Shown here: piece after piece, positions 36,286 to 45,198 of the stretch | How the letters are laid out: each line of letters opens with the position of its first letter | Position numbering within the stretch: the stretch's first letter is position 1 | NCBI GenBank assembly: GCA_937951345.1 | Contig: CALFCF010000007.1 | Coordinates: forward strand, 1-64,000 | DNA: 64,000 nucleotides | Origin: an uncultured Granulosicoccaceae bacterium | GTDB taxonomy: Bacteria; Pseudomonadota; Gammaproteobacteria; Granulosicoccales; Granulosicoccaceae | Direction: 5' to 3' | The notes under the pieces: model-generated | Seen by the model: only the letters and a program-made list of their open reading frames with translations | The model's database searches: none | Told to the model about the DNA's origin: nothing | Position numbers and translations under genes: made by a program

Positions 36286-37264
36286 CCGTTCTAACGCTCT
36301 GGTCCTAACGCTGCTGGCTGGCATGTTTGCAGGCTGCACAACGTTACCGCCAACACCCGGCAATCCGGAAACGTACAAGCAAACATCTGTGGATGGGCCG
36401 GGTATAGCGTCGATGGTGGCTTACGGCAAAGCGGAAGCGCCGCGTGATTTGCCTAAATCGCGAATCGGTAATCCGGCAAGCTACGAAGTTTTTGGCAAGC
36501 AGTACCGCGTGATGGACACCGCGCGCGGATTTTCGGAGCGGGGTGTCGCGTCATGGTATGGCAGTAAATTCCATGGCCGAAAAACATCGAGTGGTGAAAC
36601 CTACAACATGTACAACATGACGGCGGCGCACAAGCATCTGCCCTTACCGACATTTGTAGAAGTGACGAACCTGGATAACGGACGGCAGCTGGTGGTTAAA
36701 GTCAATGATCGCGGTCCGTTTGTGGATGATCGCGTCATCGATCTCTCATACGGCGCGGCAGCACGACTTGGTGTTTTAGAAACCGGAACGGCCAATGTGT
36801 CGTTGCTTGCGCTCTCCAATCATTTATCAGAACCTGCAAAGAAACCGCTGGTTGCCAAAGCGCCCCAACCCGAAACTGTCGTGCAGACCACAGATGCGCA
36901 ACCGGATCCGGATGTCATCGTGTTGGCGAGCAGCAACGTAAACACCGCAGCGCAAACAATCACACAGGAAGCCACGGCAATCGAACCGGTACTCGCTCCT
37001 GTCGTCGCATCTGTGACTGAGCCGGTAAGCGTCCGCGGTACAGTCATTCAGGTGGGTGCGTTTTCCAGTAGAAGTAATGCTGAAGCCATGCGCATCCGGG
37101 TTAACCGGGCAGTTAATGAAGATGCGGCTATTATCGCGGTTGATAACGAGCGGCAACTGCACAAAGTACAGATAGGACCTGTCCCGCACGAGGTGCCGAT
37201 TGACAGTATTCTGTTGGAATTACAACGGGTAGGTATCAATAGCTACCAGCTGTTGCAACTGTAA
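36272..37264 (+). CDS. rlpA: RlpA-like septal ring lipoprotein, lytic transglycosylase type
   Basis: A 330-aa lipoprotein. The lipobox is MFAGC. The double-psi beta-barrel follows, with GVASWYGSKFHGRKTSSGE, VKVNDRGPFVDDRVIDLS and SYGAAARLGV; the conserved Glu and Asp of active RlpA are present. The C-terminal 75 residues form a SPOR domain (VIQVGAFSSRSNAEAMR) that binds denuded septal glycan. RlpA of Pseudomonas cleaves naked glycan strands, and this protein has the same domain order. It lies between mltB and dacA. Confidence 0.94.
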   Translation: MKTFNRSNALVLTLLAGMFAGCTTLPPTPGNPETYKQTSVDGPGIASMVAYGKAEAPRDLPKSRIGNPASYEVFGKQYRVMDTARGFSERGVASWYGSKFHGRKTSSGETYNMYNMTAAHKHLPLPTFVEVTNLDNGRQLVVKVNDRGPFVDDRVIDLSYGAAARLGVLETGTANVSLLALSNHLSEPAKKPLVAKAPQPETVVQTTDAQPDPDVIVLASSNVNTAAQTITQEATAIEPVLAPVVASVTEPVSVRGTVIQVGAFSSRSNAEAMRIRVNRAVNEDAAIIAVDNERQLHKVQIGPVPHEVPIDSILLELQRVGINSYQLLQL

Positions 37265-37375
37265 CAGCCGAAATTCCGCAGTTCTCTCCCTGGCAAGCCG
37301 TGCAAAGACGCGCTGCTAAGACGGTGGTAAAATTTATTTTCATCGCTGCGGATGGCATGCTTGGCCCGCTGGTTT

Positions 37376-37381
37376 TATACT
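37376..37381 (+). promoter_or_regulatory. Possible -10 box upstream of dacA
   Basis: TATACT with a weak -35-like ATGGCA 18 bases upstream, about 55 bases before the first dacA start. Suggestive only. Confidence 0.25.
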
Positions 37382-37436
37382 AGCCCAGCCGCTACTTGAT
37401 CATTAAACCGATCCAATCTCGTCGGAGCGAAAATGT

Positions 37437-38678
37437 ATGATGCGTGATGTTCTATCAGGCGCTCGAATCACCACCTTGCTGATGCTGTCCGGCTTGGCTA
37501 ATTGTTTGATTTTTTTTAGATCACCGGTCTGTCGGTGGAGCCATTCCAGAGTGGCAAAACGACTCGCTTTCGCCCTGTTGATCACCACCTGTGCATCGGT
37601 ATCCGCCGGGCCGCTACCTGCACCACCTCAACTGTCTGCCAAAAGCTACATGCTGGTTGATTACCACAGTGGCAGGGTGTTGGCGGAATCCAATGCTGAT
37701 GAACGCATGGAGCCGGCATCTTTGACCAAAATGATGACAGCCTATGTGGTTTCGCAGGAAGTTGATCGCGGCACGGTTGCCTGGGATGACGATGTCATCA
37801 TCAGCGAAAAAGCACAGTCCATGGAAGGGTCGCGCATGTTTATCGAGTCAGGCAAAGAGGTCAAATTGTGGGACTTGCTGAAAGGACTTATCATTCAGTC
37901 GGGCAATGATGCCAGTGTTGCACTGGCGGAACATGTCGCCGGCAGTGAAGAAGGATTTGTCAGCCTGATGAACCACGCAGCGGGCGAACTCGGTATGCGC
38001 GACACGTTCTACGAAAATTCATCCGGACTGCCGCACCCGGATCATTTAACCACCGCCCGTGATCTCGCCATTCTGTCGCGCGCGTTAATTCGCGATTACC
38101 CGCAAGAATATATTCTGTACGCAGTCAGACAGTTTGAGTTCAATAACATCGCGCAGCCCAACCGTAATAAGTTGCTATGGCGCGATGACTCTGTCGATGG
38201 CATCAAAACCGGGCACACGGAAGCTGCGGGTTACTGTCTTGTTGCATCAGCGGTGCGCAATGATCATCGACTGATCAGCATCGTTATGGGTGCCAAAGGT
38301 GAAAAGGTACGTGCTGATGAGAGTCAGCGTTTGTTGAACTACGGGTTTAGATTTTTCAAAACCAAACGTGTTTATGCAGCGGGTGAAACCGTTCGGGAAG
38401 CACGGATCTGGATGGGCGACGAGGATCTATTACCATTGGGAGTCGGCGATGACTGGTATGTCACTGTTCCACGTGATGAAGTGGATCTTCTCGAAAGTCA
38501 GATTGAACTGAGAAATTACATAAAAGCGCCGGCGCGACTAGGTCAGCAGTTCGGTCGTGTTGTGCTGACATCCGGTGACGAAGTGGTAGGTGAGGCGCCG
38601 TTACTGGCATTGCGTAAAGTGGAAGAGGGCAATGTACTGACACGGGTCAAGCACGGCATATTGCGGTACTTCAAGTAA
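37437..38678 (+). CDS. dacA: D-alanyl-D-alanine carboxypeptidase (PBP5/6 type)
   Basis: Trims the terminal D-Ala of peptidoglycan pentapeptides on the outer face of the inner membrane. The active-site motifs are PASLTKMM (SxxK), SGN and GIKTGHT (KTG). A C-terminal beta domain and an end segment (RVKHGILRYFK) suited to membrane association follow. The start is ambiguous: ATG at 37437 has GGAG nine bases upstream but adds an odd N-terminus, while GTG at 37551, also with GGTGGAG, gives a clean signal peptide ending ASVSA. Family length (about 375-400 aa) favours 37551. Confidence 0.93.
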   Translation: MMRDVLSGARITTLLMLSGLANCLIFFRSPVCRWSHSRVAKRLAFALLITTCASVSAGPLPAPPQLSAKSYMLVDYHSGRVLAESNADERMEPASLTKMMTAYVVSQEVDRGTVAWDDDVIISEKAQSMEGSRMFIESGKEVKLWDLLKGLIIQSGNDASVALAEHVAGSEEGFVSLMNHAAGELGMRDTFYENSSGLPHPDHLTTARDLAILSRALIRDYPQEYILYAVRQFEFNNIAQPNRNKLLWRDDSVDGIKTGHTEAAGYCLVASAVRNDHRLISIVMGAKGEKVRADESQRLLNYGFRFFKTKRVYAAGETVREARIWMGDEDLLPLGVGDDWYVTVPRDEVDLLESQIELRNYIKAPARLGQQFGRVVLTSGDEVVGEAPLLALRKVEEGNVLTRVKHGILRYFK

Positions 38679-38736
38679 GAGTAGTTGCGTCAAAGCTAAG
38701 CTTAGGCGACTTGCGACAAGTGGCAGTAAAGCGTTT

Positions 38737-38997
38737 ATGACAGAATCACTGCTTGAGTTTCCTGCACAAGTGACTGTTAAAGCGATGGGGTTAAGCAGTG
38801 ATACGTTTGTGCATACGGTCGAAGCACTGGTTCGTCCTCATCTGGAACCGGATGCCGATTGCAACGTGCGCGAACAGCGAAGTAGTAAAGGTAAATACAC
38901 ATCTGTTTCAGTCACCTTTGTGGCGCGTGATCAGGCTCACCTTGAAGGTGTTTATGCATCGTTGAACGACTGCCCTGATATTGTCTTTAAACTTTGA
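38737..38997 (+). CDS. ybeD: YbeD/DUF493 family protein
   Basis: An 86-aa cytosolic protein of the DUF493 (YbeD) family, with an ACT-like ferredoxin fold. Family features are LEFPAQVTVKAMG at the start, the SSKGKYTSVSVTF strand and a C-terminal YASLNDCPDIVFKL. Function is unknown, though the gene is nearly always between dacA and lipB, as here, and a regulatory link to lipoate synthesis has been suggested from context. Confidence 0.92.
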   Translation: MTESLLEFPAQVTVKAMGLSSDTFVHTVEALVRPHLEPDADCNVREQRSSKGKYTSVSVTFVARDQAHLEGVYASLNDCPDIVFKL

Positions 38998-39122
38998 TCT
39001 CAACGGGTAATAGTTTCGTTTATCAAGATCGAGCCTATTGAAATCGGGTAAATCACACTATCAGCTCAACGGTAATCATCAAACAGCTTGATCGGTGCGG
39101 GTACGAACCTGTTTGGCAACGC

Positions 39123-39764
39123 ATGCGCGCGTTTACCGCTGATAGAACGCCGGATATAACTGACGAGATCTGGTTACTCGAACATGATCCTGTGTTCACA
39201 TTGGGCCAGGCCGGTGATCCGCAGCACGTACTGGATGCAGGTGAAATCCCGGTCGTTGCTTGTGACAGAGGTGGTCAGGTGACCTATCATGGTCCGGGCC
39301 AGATAGTTATGTACACCTTAATTAACCTGCGCCGTGCGGGCATAGGTGTGCGCGATCTGGTCAGTTTGCTGGAAAACACAGTCATCGACTTCCTGGAGCG
39401 ATACGGGGTTAGTGCCAGCAGTCGTCGCGATGCACCCGGCGTTTACGTGGACGGCGCAAAAATTGCGGCGTTAGGTCTGCGTGTGAGTCGTGGGTATTCC
39501 TATCACGGGGTAGCATTGAATGTGGATCTTGATCTGTCCCCGTTCAGTCGTATTAACCCGTGTGGTTATGCCCGATTGCCGGTGACATCATTGCAGGAGC
39601 TGGGCGTTTTGCAGCGGTTACAACCGCAGTTGCAGAAAAACGATACGGTAGTACGACAAGCGCCAATAGCAGACACATCACAATCACCTGTTTTAAAAGC
39701 AGGATTGGAGTTGGCAGAGATTTTTTCTGCAGCCTGTTATCCTGCATCAATACCCGAGAGCTGA
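39123..39764 (+). CDS. lipB: Octanoyltransferase LipB, start unclear
   Basis: Transfers octanoyl from ACP to lipoyl domains, giving LipA its substrate. Present are DEIWLLEHDPVFTLGQ, GGQVTYHGPGQIVMY, the catalytic Lys in DGAKIAALGLRVSRG and the catalytic Cys in NPCGYARLPVTS. The annotated ATG gives 213 aa but misses the conserved N-terminal strand. The same frame is open back to 39042 and encodes IIKQLDRCGYEPVWQR directly before the ATG, which fits LipB well, yet contains no ATG, GTG or TTG. Translation may start at a rare codon such as ATC. The next gene, lipA, follows by 9 bases. Confidence 0.93.
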   Translation: MRAFTADRTPDITDEIWLLEHDPVFTLGQAGDPQHVLDAGEIPVVACDRGGQVTYHGPGQIVMYTLINLRRAGIGVRDLVSLLENTVIDFLERYGVSASSRRDAPGVYVDGAKIAALGLRVSRGYSYHGVALNVDLDLSPFSRINPCGYARLPVTSLQELGVLQRLQPQLQKNDTVVRQAPIADTSQSPVLKAGLELAEIFSAACYPASIPES

Positions 39765-39773
39765 ACCGTTAAC

Positions 39774-40760
39774 ATGTCATTCACTGCACCTTCACGCAAC
39801 GATCCGGAAAAATTTCAGCGCGGCGCTGACAAGCTTTCACGTATACCCGTTAAGGTTAAACCCACTACAGATTTGCCGCGTAAGCCGGCCTGGATACGGG
39901 CTAAGGCGCACTCGCATCCGCGCGTCCAGGAAATCAAGCAAATGCTGCGCGAGTTGAATCTGAGCTCCGTTTGCGAAGAGGCCAGTTGTCCGAACCTGGG
40001 TGAATGTTTCAGCCACGGTACGGCTACGTTCATGATTATGGGTGGCATCTGTACACGACGTTGTCCGTTTTGTGATGTCTCGCATGGACGACCGGACCCC
40101 CTCGATCCGGATGAACCGGCCAATCTGGCTCACGCCATCGCGCAACTCGGTTTGACCTATGTTGTGATTACGTCTGTGGACCGCGATGATCTACGCGATG
40201 GCGGAGCTTCGCATTTCAGTGCCTGTATCAGCGAGGTGCGTAAACTAAACCCGGGAATCAAAGTGGAAGTACTGGTGCCTGATTACCGTGGTCGTATGGA
40301 CAAAGCCTTTAATTCAATGGAAGGGTTTCCACCGGATGTGTTTAATCACAATCTGGAAACCGTACCGCGTTTGTATCGGCAGTGCCGGCCGGGCTCTGAT
40401 TACCAGTGGTCACTGAATCTGCTGAAACAACATAAAGAGAAATTCCCAGCTGTACCGACAAAATCCGGATTAATGTTGGGACTGGGCGAGACAATTTCAG
40501 AGGTGCGCGAAGTTATGCGCGATTTACGTGAACATAAGGTAGACATGTTAACGCTGGGCCAGTACCTGCAACCTTCACGCGATCACTTGCCGATCGATCG
40601 GTTCGTCACGCCCGATGAATTCGATGAACTGGCGGTCTATGGTGATGAAATCGGTTTCGCACACGTAGCCAGCGGGCCGATGGTGCGTTCGTCTTATCAT
40701 GCTGATCGACAGGCGGCGAGTGCGGTTGCCAGCAATTCCGATCCAAAATCGGCTCAATAA
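39774..40760 (+). CDS. lipA: Lipoyl synthase
   Basis: Radical SAM enzyme inserting two sulfurs into octanoyl groups on lipoyl domains. The auxiliary cluster motif is [12 protein letters not shown] and the radical SAM CxxxCxxC is [17 protein letters not shown] and [10 protein letters not shown] follow, with the C-terminal RSSYHADRQ carrying the conserved Ser-Ser. The 328-aa length is typical. It is coupled to lipB, forming the complete endogenous lipoylation pathway. Confidence 0.97.
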   Translation: MSFTAPSRNDPEKFQRGADKLSRIPVKVKPTTDLPRKPAWIRAKAHSHPRVQEIKQMLRELNLSSVCEEASCPNLGECFSHGTATFMIMGGICTRRCPFCDVSHGRPDPLDPDEPANLAHAIAQLGLTYVVITSVDRDDLRDGGASHFSACISEVRKLNPGIKVEVLVPDYRGRMDKAFNSMEGFPPDVFNHNLETVPRLYRQCRPGSDYQWSLNLLKQHKEKFPAVPTKSGLMLGLGETISEVREVMRDLREHKVDMLTLGQYLQPSRDHLPIDRFVTPDEFDELAVYGDEIGFAHVASGPMVRSSYHADRQAASAVASNSDPKSAQ

Positions 40761-40851
40761 ACAGGTTTGTAATCAGCGCCCAACGCATCGCGTTGGCTGC
40801 ACCGACCACACGGTAATCTGCTTACAGTATTCGACAGTCTACACTCCGGAC

Positions 40852-41592
40852 ATGAATGCAAAAATACAAGATGTAGTCGATGTTATCCGTGTAAGGCGTG
40901 GTTACCACGTATTTCTGGTCTTGTTGTTATGGGTGTGTTGCAACCTATTCAGTTTGCCTGCACATGCACAGTGGACCGGTGGAATAGAGGGTGGCACGGT
41001 GTTCCGTGATGAAGGTAGTGCTACGCGACTGCGTTTGCGTGCTGAAAATCAGTCGCGACCACTCAGTCACTTTGTCTACGTTGACTGGATTCGCCCGGAC
41101 AGTGGTAGCAACGCGTTTGAATTAGGGTACCGACCTCGTTACTGGTTCAGTACACAATTTTACGGATTCGGCGAGGCCAGCATTCGTACGGATCGTCCGA
41201 TATTAATCGACCGGCAGTTGTTGTTAATCGGTGGCCTGGGCTACAGCGTAATTTCTACACCGGAACAAGCTTTATTTGTTGAAGCCGGTGTGGGTACGCG
41301 CGATACCGAACTTGTCGACATTGATAACAATCCGCAAGAGGATCTGAGTGAAACACTGACGTTATTGCGTGCGGGCTATCGACAAGTGTTGAGTGATCTG
41401 TTCCAACTCGAATTTGATGTCGACGTTTTCGATGGCGAGTCTTTGCGACAAACACTGCTAGAGGCAGGTATTTCAGTGAGAATTCCGGGTGGCGCGGTCA
41501 AATTCAGTTACCGGGCACGACGCATCGAGCCGGACGGTGGCGAAACGCTCAACGACGATGATTCGTTTGTTAGTTTTACCTATGGTTTCTAA
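40852..41592 (+). CDS. DUF481-like outer-membrane protein
   Basis: A 246-aa exported beta-rich protein. The signal peptide ends LPAHAQW. Alternating strands follow, for example THFVYVDW-like SHFVYVDWIRPDSG, ELGYRPRYWFS, FYGFGEASIRTDR and a C-terminal SFVSFTYGF ending in Phe, as barrel proteins recognised by BamA do. It resembles the DUF481/YdiY group of putative salt- or acid-induced outer-membrane proteins. Function is unknown. The frame extends upstream into the lipA 3' end, but the signal peptide fixes the start at 40852. Confidence 0.72.
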   Translation: MNAKIQDVVDVIRVRRGYHVFLVLLLWVCCNLFSLPAHAQWTGGIEGGTVFRDEGSATRLRLRAENQSRPLSHFVYVDWIRPDSGSNAFELGYRPRYWFSTQFYGFGEASIRTDRPILIDRQLLLIGGLGYSVISTPEQALFVEAGVGTRDTELVDIDNNPQEDLSETLTLLRAGYRQVLSDLFQLEFDVDVFDGESLRQTLLEAGISVRIPGGAVKFSYRARRIEPDGGETLNDDDSFVSFTYGF

Positions 41593-41928
41593 CAGAGGGC
41601 TGCAGATTATCGCGCAATTACTGTTGAAGTATTTTTAGTGCTCTTTCGATCTGTCATTTCGTTATTACTTTTAGTCACGCTTTAAGTATTACTATGATTC
41701 TCGTAGCGCTGATCACCTCGCTTCACTTATGCGTTCAGTGGCTTCCCGCCAATAACCTGTCACTGAGTCCGTTCTTGCGGCGTATATGGACTGCGGTTTT
41801 CCGGTTGGTATTGCCAAGGTAACCGTTTGCTGATAGCTTGATCTGGTATACCAGACTGTCGCAGGCTGTTACTGTTGCGATGGTATTCCTGTAAGCGTTA
41901 ACCGGCCTTTGCTCTGGATTTCCCGCCT
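41593..41928. other. Intergenic region upstream of the SucCD-like pair
   Basis: A 336-base gap with no convincing ORF or RNA. It contains the TCTGGTATACCAGA palindrome listed next, the only distinct feature seen. Confidence 0.45.
41842..41855. promoter_or_regulatory. Perfect TGGTATACCA-type palindrome, candidate GntR operator
   Basis: TCTGGTATACCAGA is a perfect 14-base palindrome 74 bases before the SucC-like start. It has the core known for several FCD-type GntR regulators. No regulator gene is adjacent, so control by one of the two GntR proteins of this window, or another, is an inference. Confidence 0.55.
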
Positions 41929-43374
41929 ATGGAACTGACGGAATATCAGTCCAAACAAGTTCTTGTCGAACTCGGTATCGGTATACCGGAAGGGTTTCTG
42001 GCGCGCAGTGATGAAGAAGCCGCTGCTCTTGCTGAACAATTGATGCCATCCAGACTGGTGCTTAAAGCCCAGATACAAGCCGGTGGTCGTGCTCTCGGTT
42101 ACTTTATCGATAAACACAATGGCTCATCTGCTGCGGCTGTAGACTCATCGCGTGCTGAAAGCGGTGTCCGATTCGTCGATACCGCTGACGAGGTGCGCGA
42201 GCATAGTCATCGAATGCTTGGCAGAACACTGGTGACTGAACAAACGGGTGCATTGGGTCAACCGGTCAACCGTGTGTACATCGAAAAGTTTGTCGAGATC
42301 ATCGATGAACTCTACATCGCTTTCACCGTTGACGCACAAACCGGTGAGGTTGTGTGCCTGGCCAGTAAGGCCGGTGGTGTGTCTGTCGAAGCACAAGCGG
42401 TTGCCGACAATCGAATCAGTCGAGCAGGTACCGCATCAGGAATCCAGCGTTTTCCTTTTGACATCGCAACTTTCGATAACAACGGTAGCGACGCGCTTGA
42501 TCCTGTTTTTACACAGATAGGTGAATGTCTTTCTGACTCACCTGGACATCAAGACGCGTTGACTCAACTGGCTACATCACTGTTTGAGTTATTTATCAGC
42601 CGCGATGCAACACTAATAGAATTGAATCCGTTCGGTTTTACTCCCGACGGGAATCTGGTTGTGCTCGATGCGTCGATTATTTGGGATGACAATTCGGTTT
42701 TCCGGCAAGGTCACCGTGAAGAACTGGAGGCTAACGAAACTCTCAGCCGGGCTGAACATGATGCACGGGTGGCAGGACTGAACTATCACGATCTCAACGG
42801 CAACATTGGGTGTTTGAGTAACGGTGCAGGGCTCGCCATGGCGACAAATGACGCCATAACCACCTGTGGTGGCGTGCCCGGTAACTTTTTGGATGTGCCG
42901 CCGTCGGTAACGAGTGAACAATTAACTGAAGGCTTACGCATTCTGTTTGCGAACAGCCGCTTTGATGTTGTTCTGGTTAATGTTTTTGGAGGCGGCGTCA
43001 TGCGTTGTGGCACCGTGAGCAAGGTAATGCGTGATCTTGTTAAAGCGATGCCGGTAGAAGAAGTGCCACCGGTTGTAGTTCGTCTGGCAGGTGTGGAGTC
43101 TGATGAGGCGATACAAGAGCTACGACAGATTGGAACACCGTTTCACTGCTATACAGATCTGGAAAGTGCCGCGCAGCATTCTGTGGCGCTCGCTGATGAG
43201 CAGCGAAAACTTAAAAATCCGGATAATAAGAGTGGCGGAATGATGGCACGGCTCCAGAGTATTCTCGGAGGTAGAAAATCGACTGAAACACCCGGTGGTA
43301 CCCCTGAAGACGCCGACACGACCACAGTTACCCAAACGACTAAAACAACCGTAACCGATGTCGATTCTCGTTGA
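41929..43374 (+). CDS. Succinyl-CoA synthetase beta-subunit-like (acid-CoA ligase), divergent
   Basis: A 481-aa ATP-grasp acid-CoA ligase subunit. It starts MELTEYQSKQVLVELG like SucC and keeps VLKAQIQAGGR, IELNPFGF, NGAGLAMATNDA and VNVFGGGVMRCG. It departs from SucC in several places: the usual GGRGKAGG loop is GGRALGYF, and GNFLDVPPS replaces NFLDVGGGA. A C-terminal extension of about 70 residues ends in a Thr/Asp-rich tail. Malate-CoA ligase (MtkA) and other dicarboxylate-CoA ligases are alternatives. It overlaps the alpha-subunit gene by 17 bases, so both are co-translated. A TCA-cycle sucCD is probably encoded elsewhere. Confidence 0.8.
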   Translation: MELTEYQSKQVLVELGIGIPEGFLARSDEEAAALAEQLMPSRLVLKAQIQAGGRALGYFIDKHNGSSAAAVDSSRAESGVRFVDTADEVREHSHRMLGRTLVTEQTGALGQPVNRVYIEKFVEIIDELYIAFTVDAQTGEVVCLASKAGGVSVEAQAVADNRISRAGTASGIQRFPFDIATFDNNGSDALDPVFTQIGECLSDSPGHQDALTQLATSLFELFISRDATLIELNPFGFTPDGNLVVLDASIIWDDNSVFRQGHREELEANETLSRAEHDARVAGLNYHDLNGNIGCLSNGAGLAMATNDAITTCGGVPGNFLDVPPSVTSEQLTEGLRILFANSRFDVVLVNVFGGGVMRCGTVSKVMRDLVKAMPVEEVPPVVVRLAGVESDEAIQELRQIGTPFHCYTDLESAAQHSVALADEQRKLKNPDNKSGGMMARLQSILGGRKSTETPGGTPEDADTTTVTQTTKTTVTDVDSR

Positions 43375-44248
43375 CAGTAATACAAAGGTTATCTGCCAGG
43401 GCCTTACAGGAAGGCAGGCTACCTATCATGCCCGGATCGCGTTGGACAGAGGCACGCAGCTTGTCGGTGGAGTCTCTCCCGGCAAGGGTGGCACTGAACA
43501 TCTCGGCCTACCGGTATTCAACACGGTATCAGAGGCTGTAAGTGCTACCGGTGCAGATGCCAGTACGGTTTTTGTACCACCGGCGTTTGCCGGTCGCGCG
43601 ATGACTGAAGCGATTGAAGCCGAGCTTGATACGGTTGTTTGCGTGACAGAACGTGTACCCATTCTTGATATGGTACGCGTCAGAGCCGCACTGAATCACC
43701 ATCCCACCACACTTATCGGCCCAAATTGCGTTGGTATCATTACACCGGGTGAGTGCCTAATGGGTGTAATGCCATCGGAAGTTTTCGTACCGGGGCGTAT
43801 CGGGATTATCTCGCGTGCATCGACCATGCTTTACGAAGTCGCGCAGCAATTAACGGATGCTGACCTTGGCCAGTCCTCTGCAATAGGCATCGGTGGCGAT
43901 CCAATCCACGGCTTTTCTTTTGTCGATGCGTTGCGTTGCTTTGCTGAAGATGATGCAACAGATGCCATTGTCATGGTTGGTGAAATAGGCGGCGAGGCGG
44001 AAATAGCTGCAGCGGATTTCATCAACAGCTCCAGTGTACTTGGTCGCTCAAAGCCGGTTGTTGCCTGGATAGGTGGACAATCAGCACCGGAAGGCCGGCG
44101 TATGGGGCATGCCGGTGCAATCCAGCGCCGGGGTGGTGCATCGGTTGCAGACAAAAAGAAAGCGTTACTGGCTGCAGGTGCTGTTATCTCGGAGTCACCG
44201 ATGCAGATAGGTCAGACGGTGGCCGAGGCTTTAACAGAAAACGTTTAA
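43358..44248 (+). CDS. Succinyl-CoA synthetase alpha-subunit-like (acid-CoA ligase)
   Basis: A 296-aa CoA-binding subunit partnering the preceding gene. The CoA-binding start is VICQGLTGRQATYHA, then GGVSPGKGG, LIGPNCVGIITPGEC, GIGGDPIHG, MVGEIGG, and the phosphorylated His in RRMGHAGAI. The strand IGIISRASTMLYE differs from the SRSGTLTYE seen in standard SucD, matching the divergence of the beta subunit. The pair should ligate an organic acid to CoA with ATP. The acid is not determined. Confidence 0.83.
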   Translation: MSILVDSNTKVICQGLTGRQATYHARIALDRGTQLVGGVSPGKGGTEHLGLPVFNTVSEAVSATGADASTVFVPPAFAGRAMTEAIEAELDTVVCVTERVPILDMVRVRAALNHHPTTLIGPNCVGIITPGECLMGVMPSEVFVPGRIGIISRASTMLYEVAQQLTDADLGQSSAIGIGGDPIHGFSFVDALRCFAEDDATDAIVMVGEIGGEAEIAAADFINSSSVLGRSKPVVAWIGGQSAPEGRRMGHAGAIQRRGGASVADKKKALLAAGAVISESPMQIGQTVAEALTENV

Positions 44249-44273
44249 CCGGCTTTTGTAAGCACCAGCCCCG

Positions 44274-44891
44274 TCAAGACGCCGGTGCTGATTTCTTCTT
44301 TTTCTTCTTTTTCTTTTTCTTGGCTTTTGAATCTGACGTTGACTTGGCAGTAGTCGATTTGGATTTAGACGTTGTTTTCGACTTACTGGTTTTAGACTTT
44401 TTGTCCTTCTTTGTGGATTTCTTGGCAGTCTTTTTCGTGTCGCTTGTTTTAGCCGTTTTACTCTTTTTTGCGGTAGTGCTCTTTTTAGCAGAGCTGCTGG
44501 TTGATGATTTTTTTGCTTTAGCCTGTTTTTTTGCGGCCGCGTATTTCTTGTCGTCACCGGCCACTGCACCTTTGCTTAATGACAGGTAACGCTTGTTCTT
44601 CTTGATCAGACCCGGCCCGATGCCTTTGACGCTCTGTAAATCATCGATACTTGAGAACTTACCGTTCTTCTTTCGGTAGGAGACAATTGCCTCCGCTTTG
44701 ATAGGCCCTATACCAATCAGATTCTGCTGGATAGCTGCTGCACTGGCTTTATTCAGATTAACCAGGTCTGCCGCGGTTGTAACGCCTGCTGCAAGGAACA
44801 GCAGCGCTGCAACCATAATGGTTTGTAGAAACAATTTGGTGCTGGCTTTGTGATTCGTGTCGATCTTCGTACCGGTGTTTGTCATATTCAT
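44274..44891 (-). CDS. ComEA-like helix-hairpin-helix DNA-binding protein with lysine-rich tail
   Basis: A 205-aa exported DNA-binding candidate. The signal peptide core is FLQTIMVAALLFLAAGVTTA, then the ComEA HhH repeat LVNLNKASAAAIQQNLIGIG and DDLQSVKGIGPGLIKKNK. The remaining 100 residues are almost only Lys, Ser, Thr, Ala and Asp, ending in a run of eleven Lys before SAPAS. ComEA proteins bind incoming DNA in the periplasm during transformation; the tail is unusual and would add strong non-specific polyanion binding. GGAG precedes the start at 44891. It is convergent with the SucD-like gene. Confidence 0.8.
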   Translation of the reverse strand: MNMTNTGTKIDTNHKASTKLFLQTIMVAALLFLAAGVTTAADLVNLNKASAAAIQQNLIGIGPIKAEAIVSYRKKNGKFSSIDDLQSVKGIGPGLIKKNKRYLSLSKGAVAGDDKKYAAAKKQAKAKKSSTSSSAKKSTTAKKSKTAKTSDTKKTAKKSTKKDKKSKTSKSKTTSKSKSTTAKSTSDSKAKKKKKKKKKKSAPAS

Positions 44892-45198
44892 CAAACATTT
44901 CTCCAACATGCTGTATCTATTATCGACCAGTTTGTCTAATGATAGGAGCGAGTTGAGCAGAATTTAGTGAGACATTCGGAACGGACACACTATGTTACAA
45001 ACTGGCAGGCTGATTTGCTGGTTACGCGGTAACCGTCAGAAAAAGCCGGCTCTTCTGTCGACTATCCCAGCTGTTCAAATCCAGATTCAATAGTGATTTG
45101 TCGATATAGAGGTATATATCCGTTGATTTGTACATGTCCTATAGACGGAAAAAGTTCCTCTATATTATCAATACAACTGTTATGCCTTCGGGGTTTGT
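44892..45198. other. Divergent promoter region of comEA-like and kbl
   Basis: About 300 bases, AT-rich near kbl. It holds an inverted repeat ATATAGAGG (45104-45112) and CCTCTATAT (45157-45165) separated by 44 bases, a possible regulatory loop for kbl-tdh. No gene is seen. Confidence 0.4.

Noticed and set aside
41967-41990. A GGTATACC palindrome inside the SucC-like coding region
   Set aside because: It occurs within codons near the gene start and is short; coincidence is more likely than an operator.
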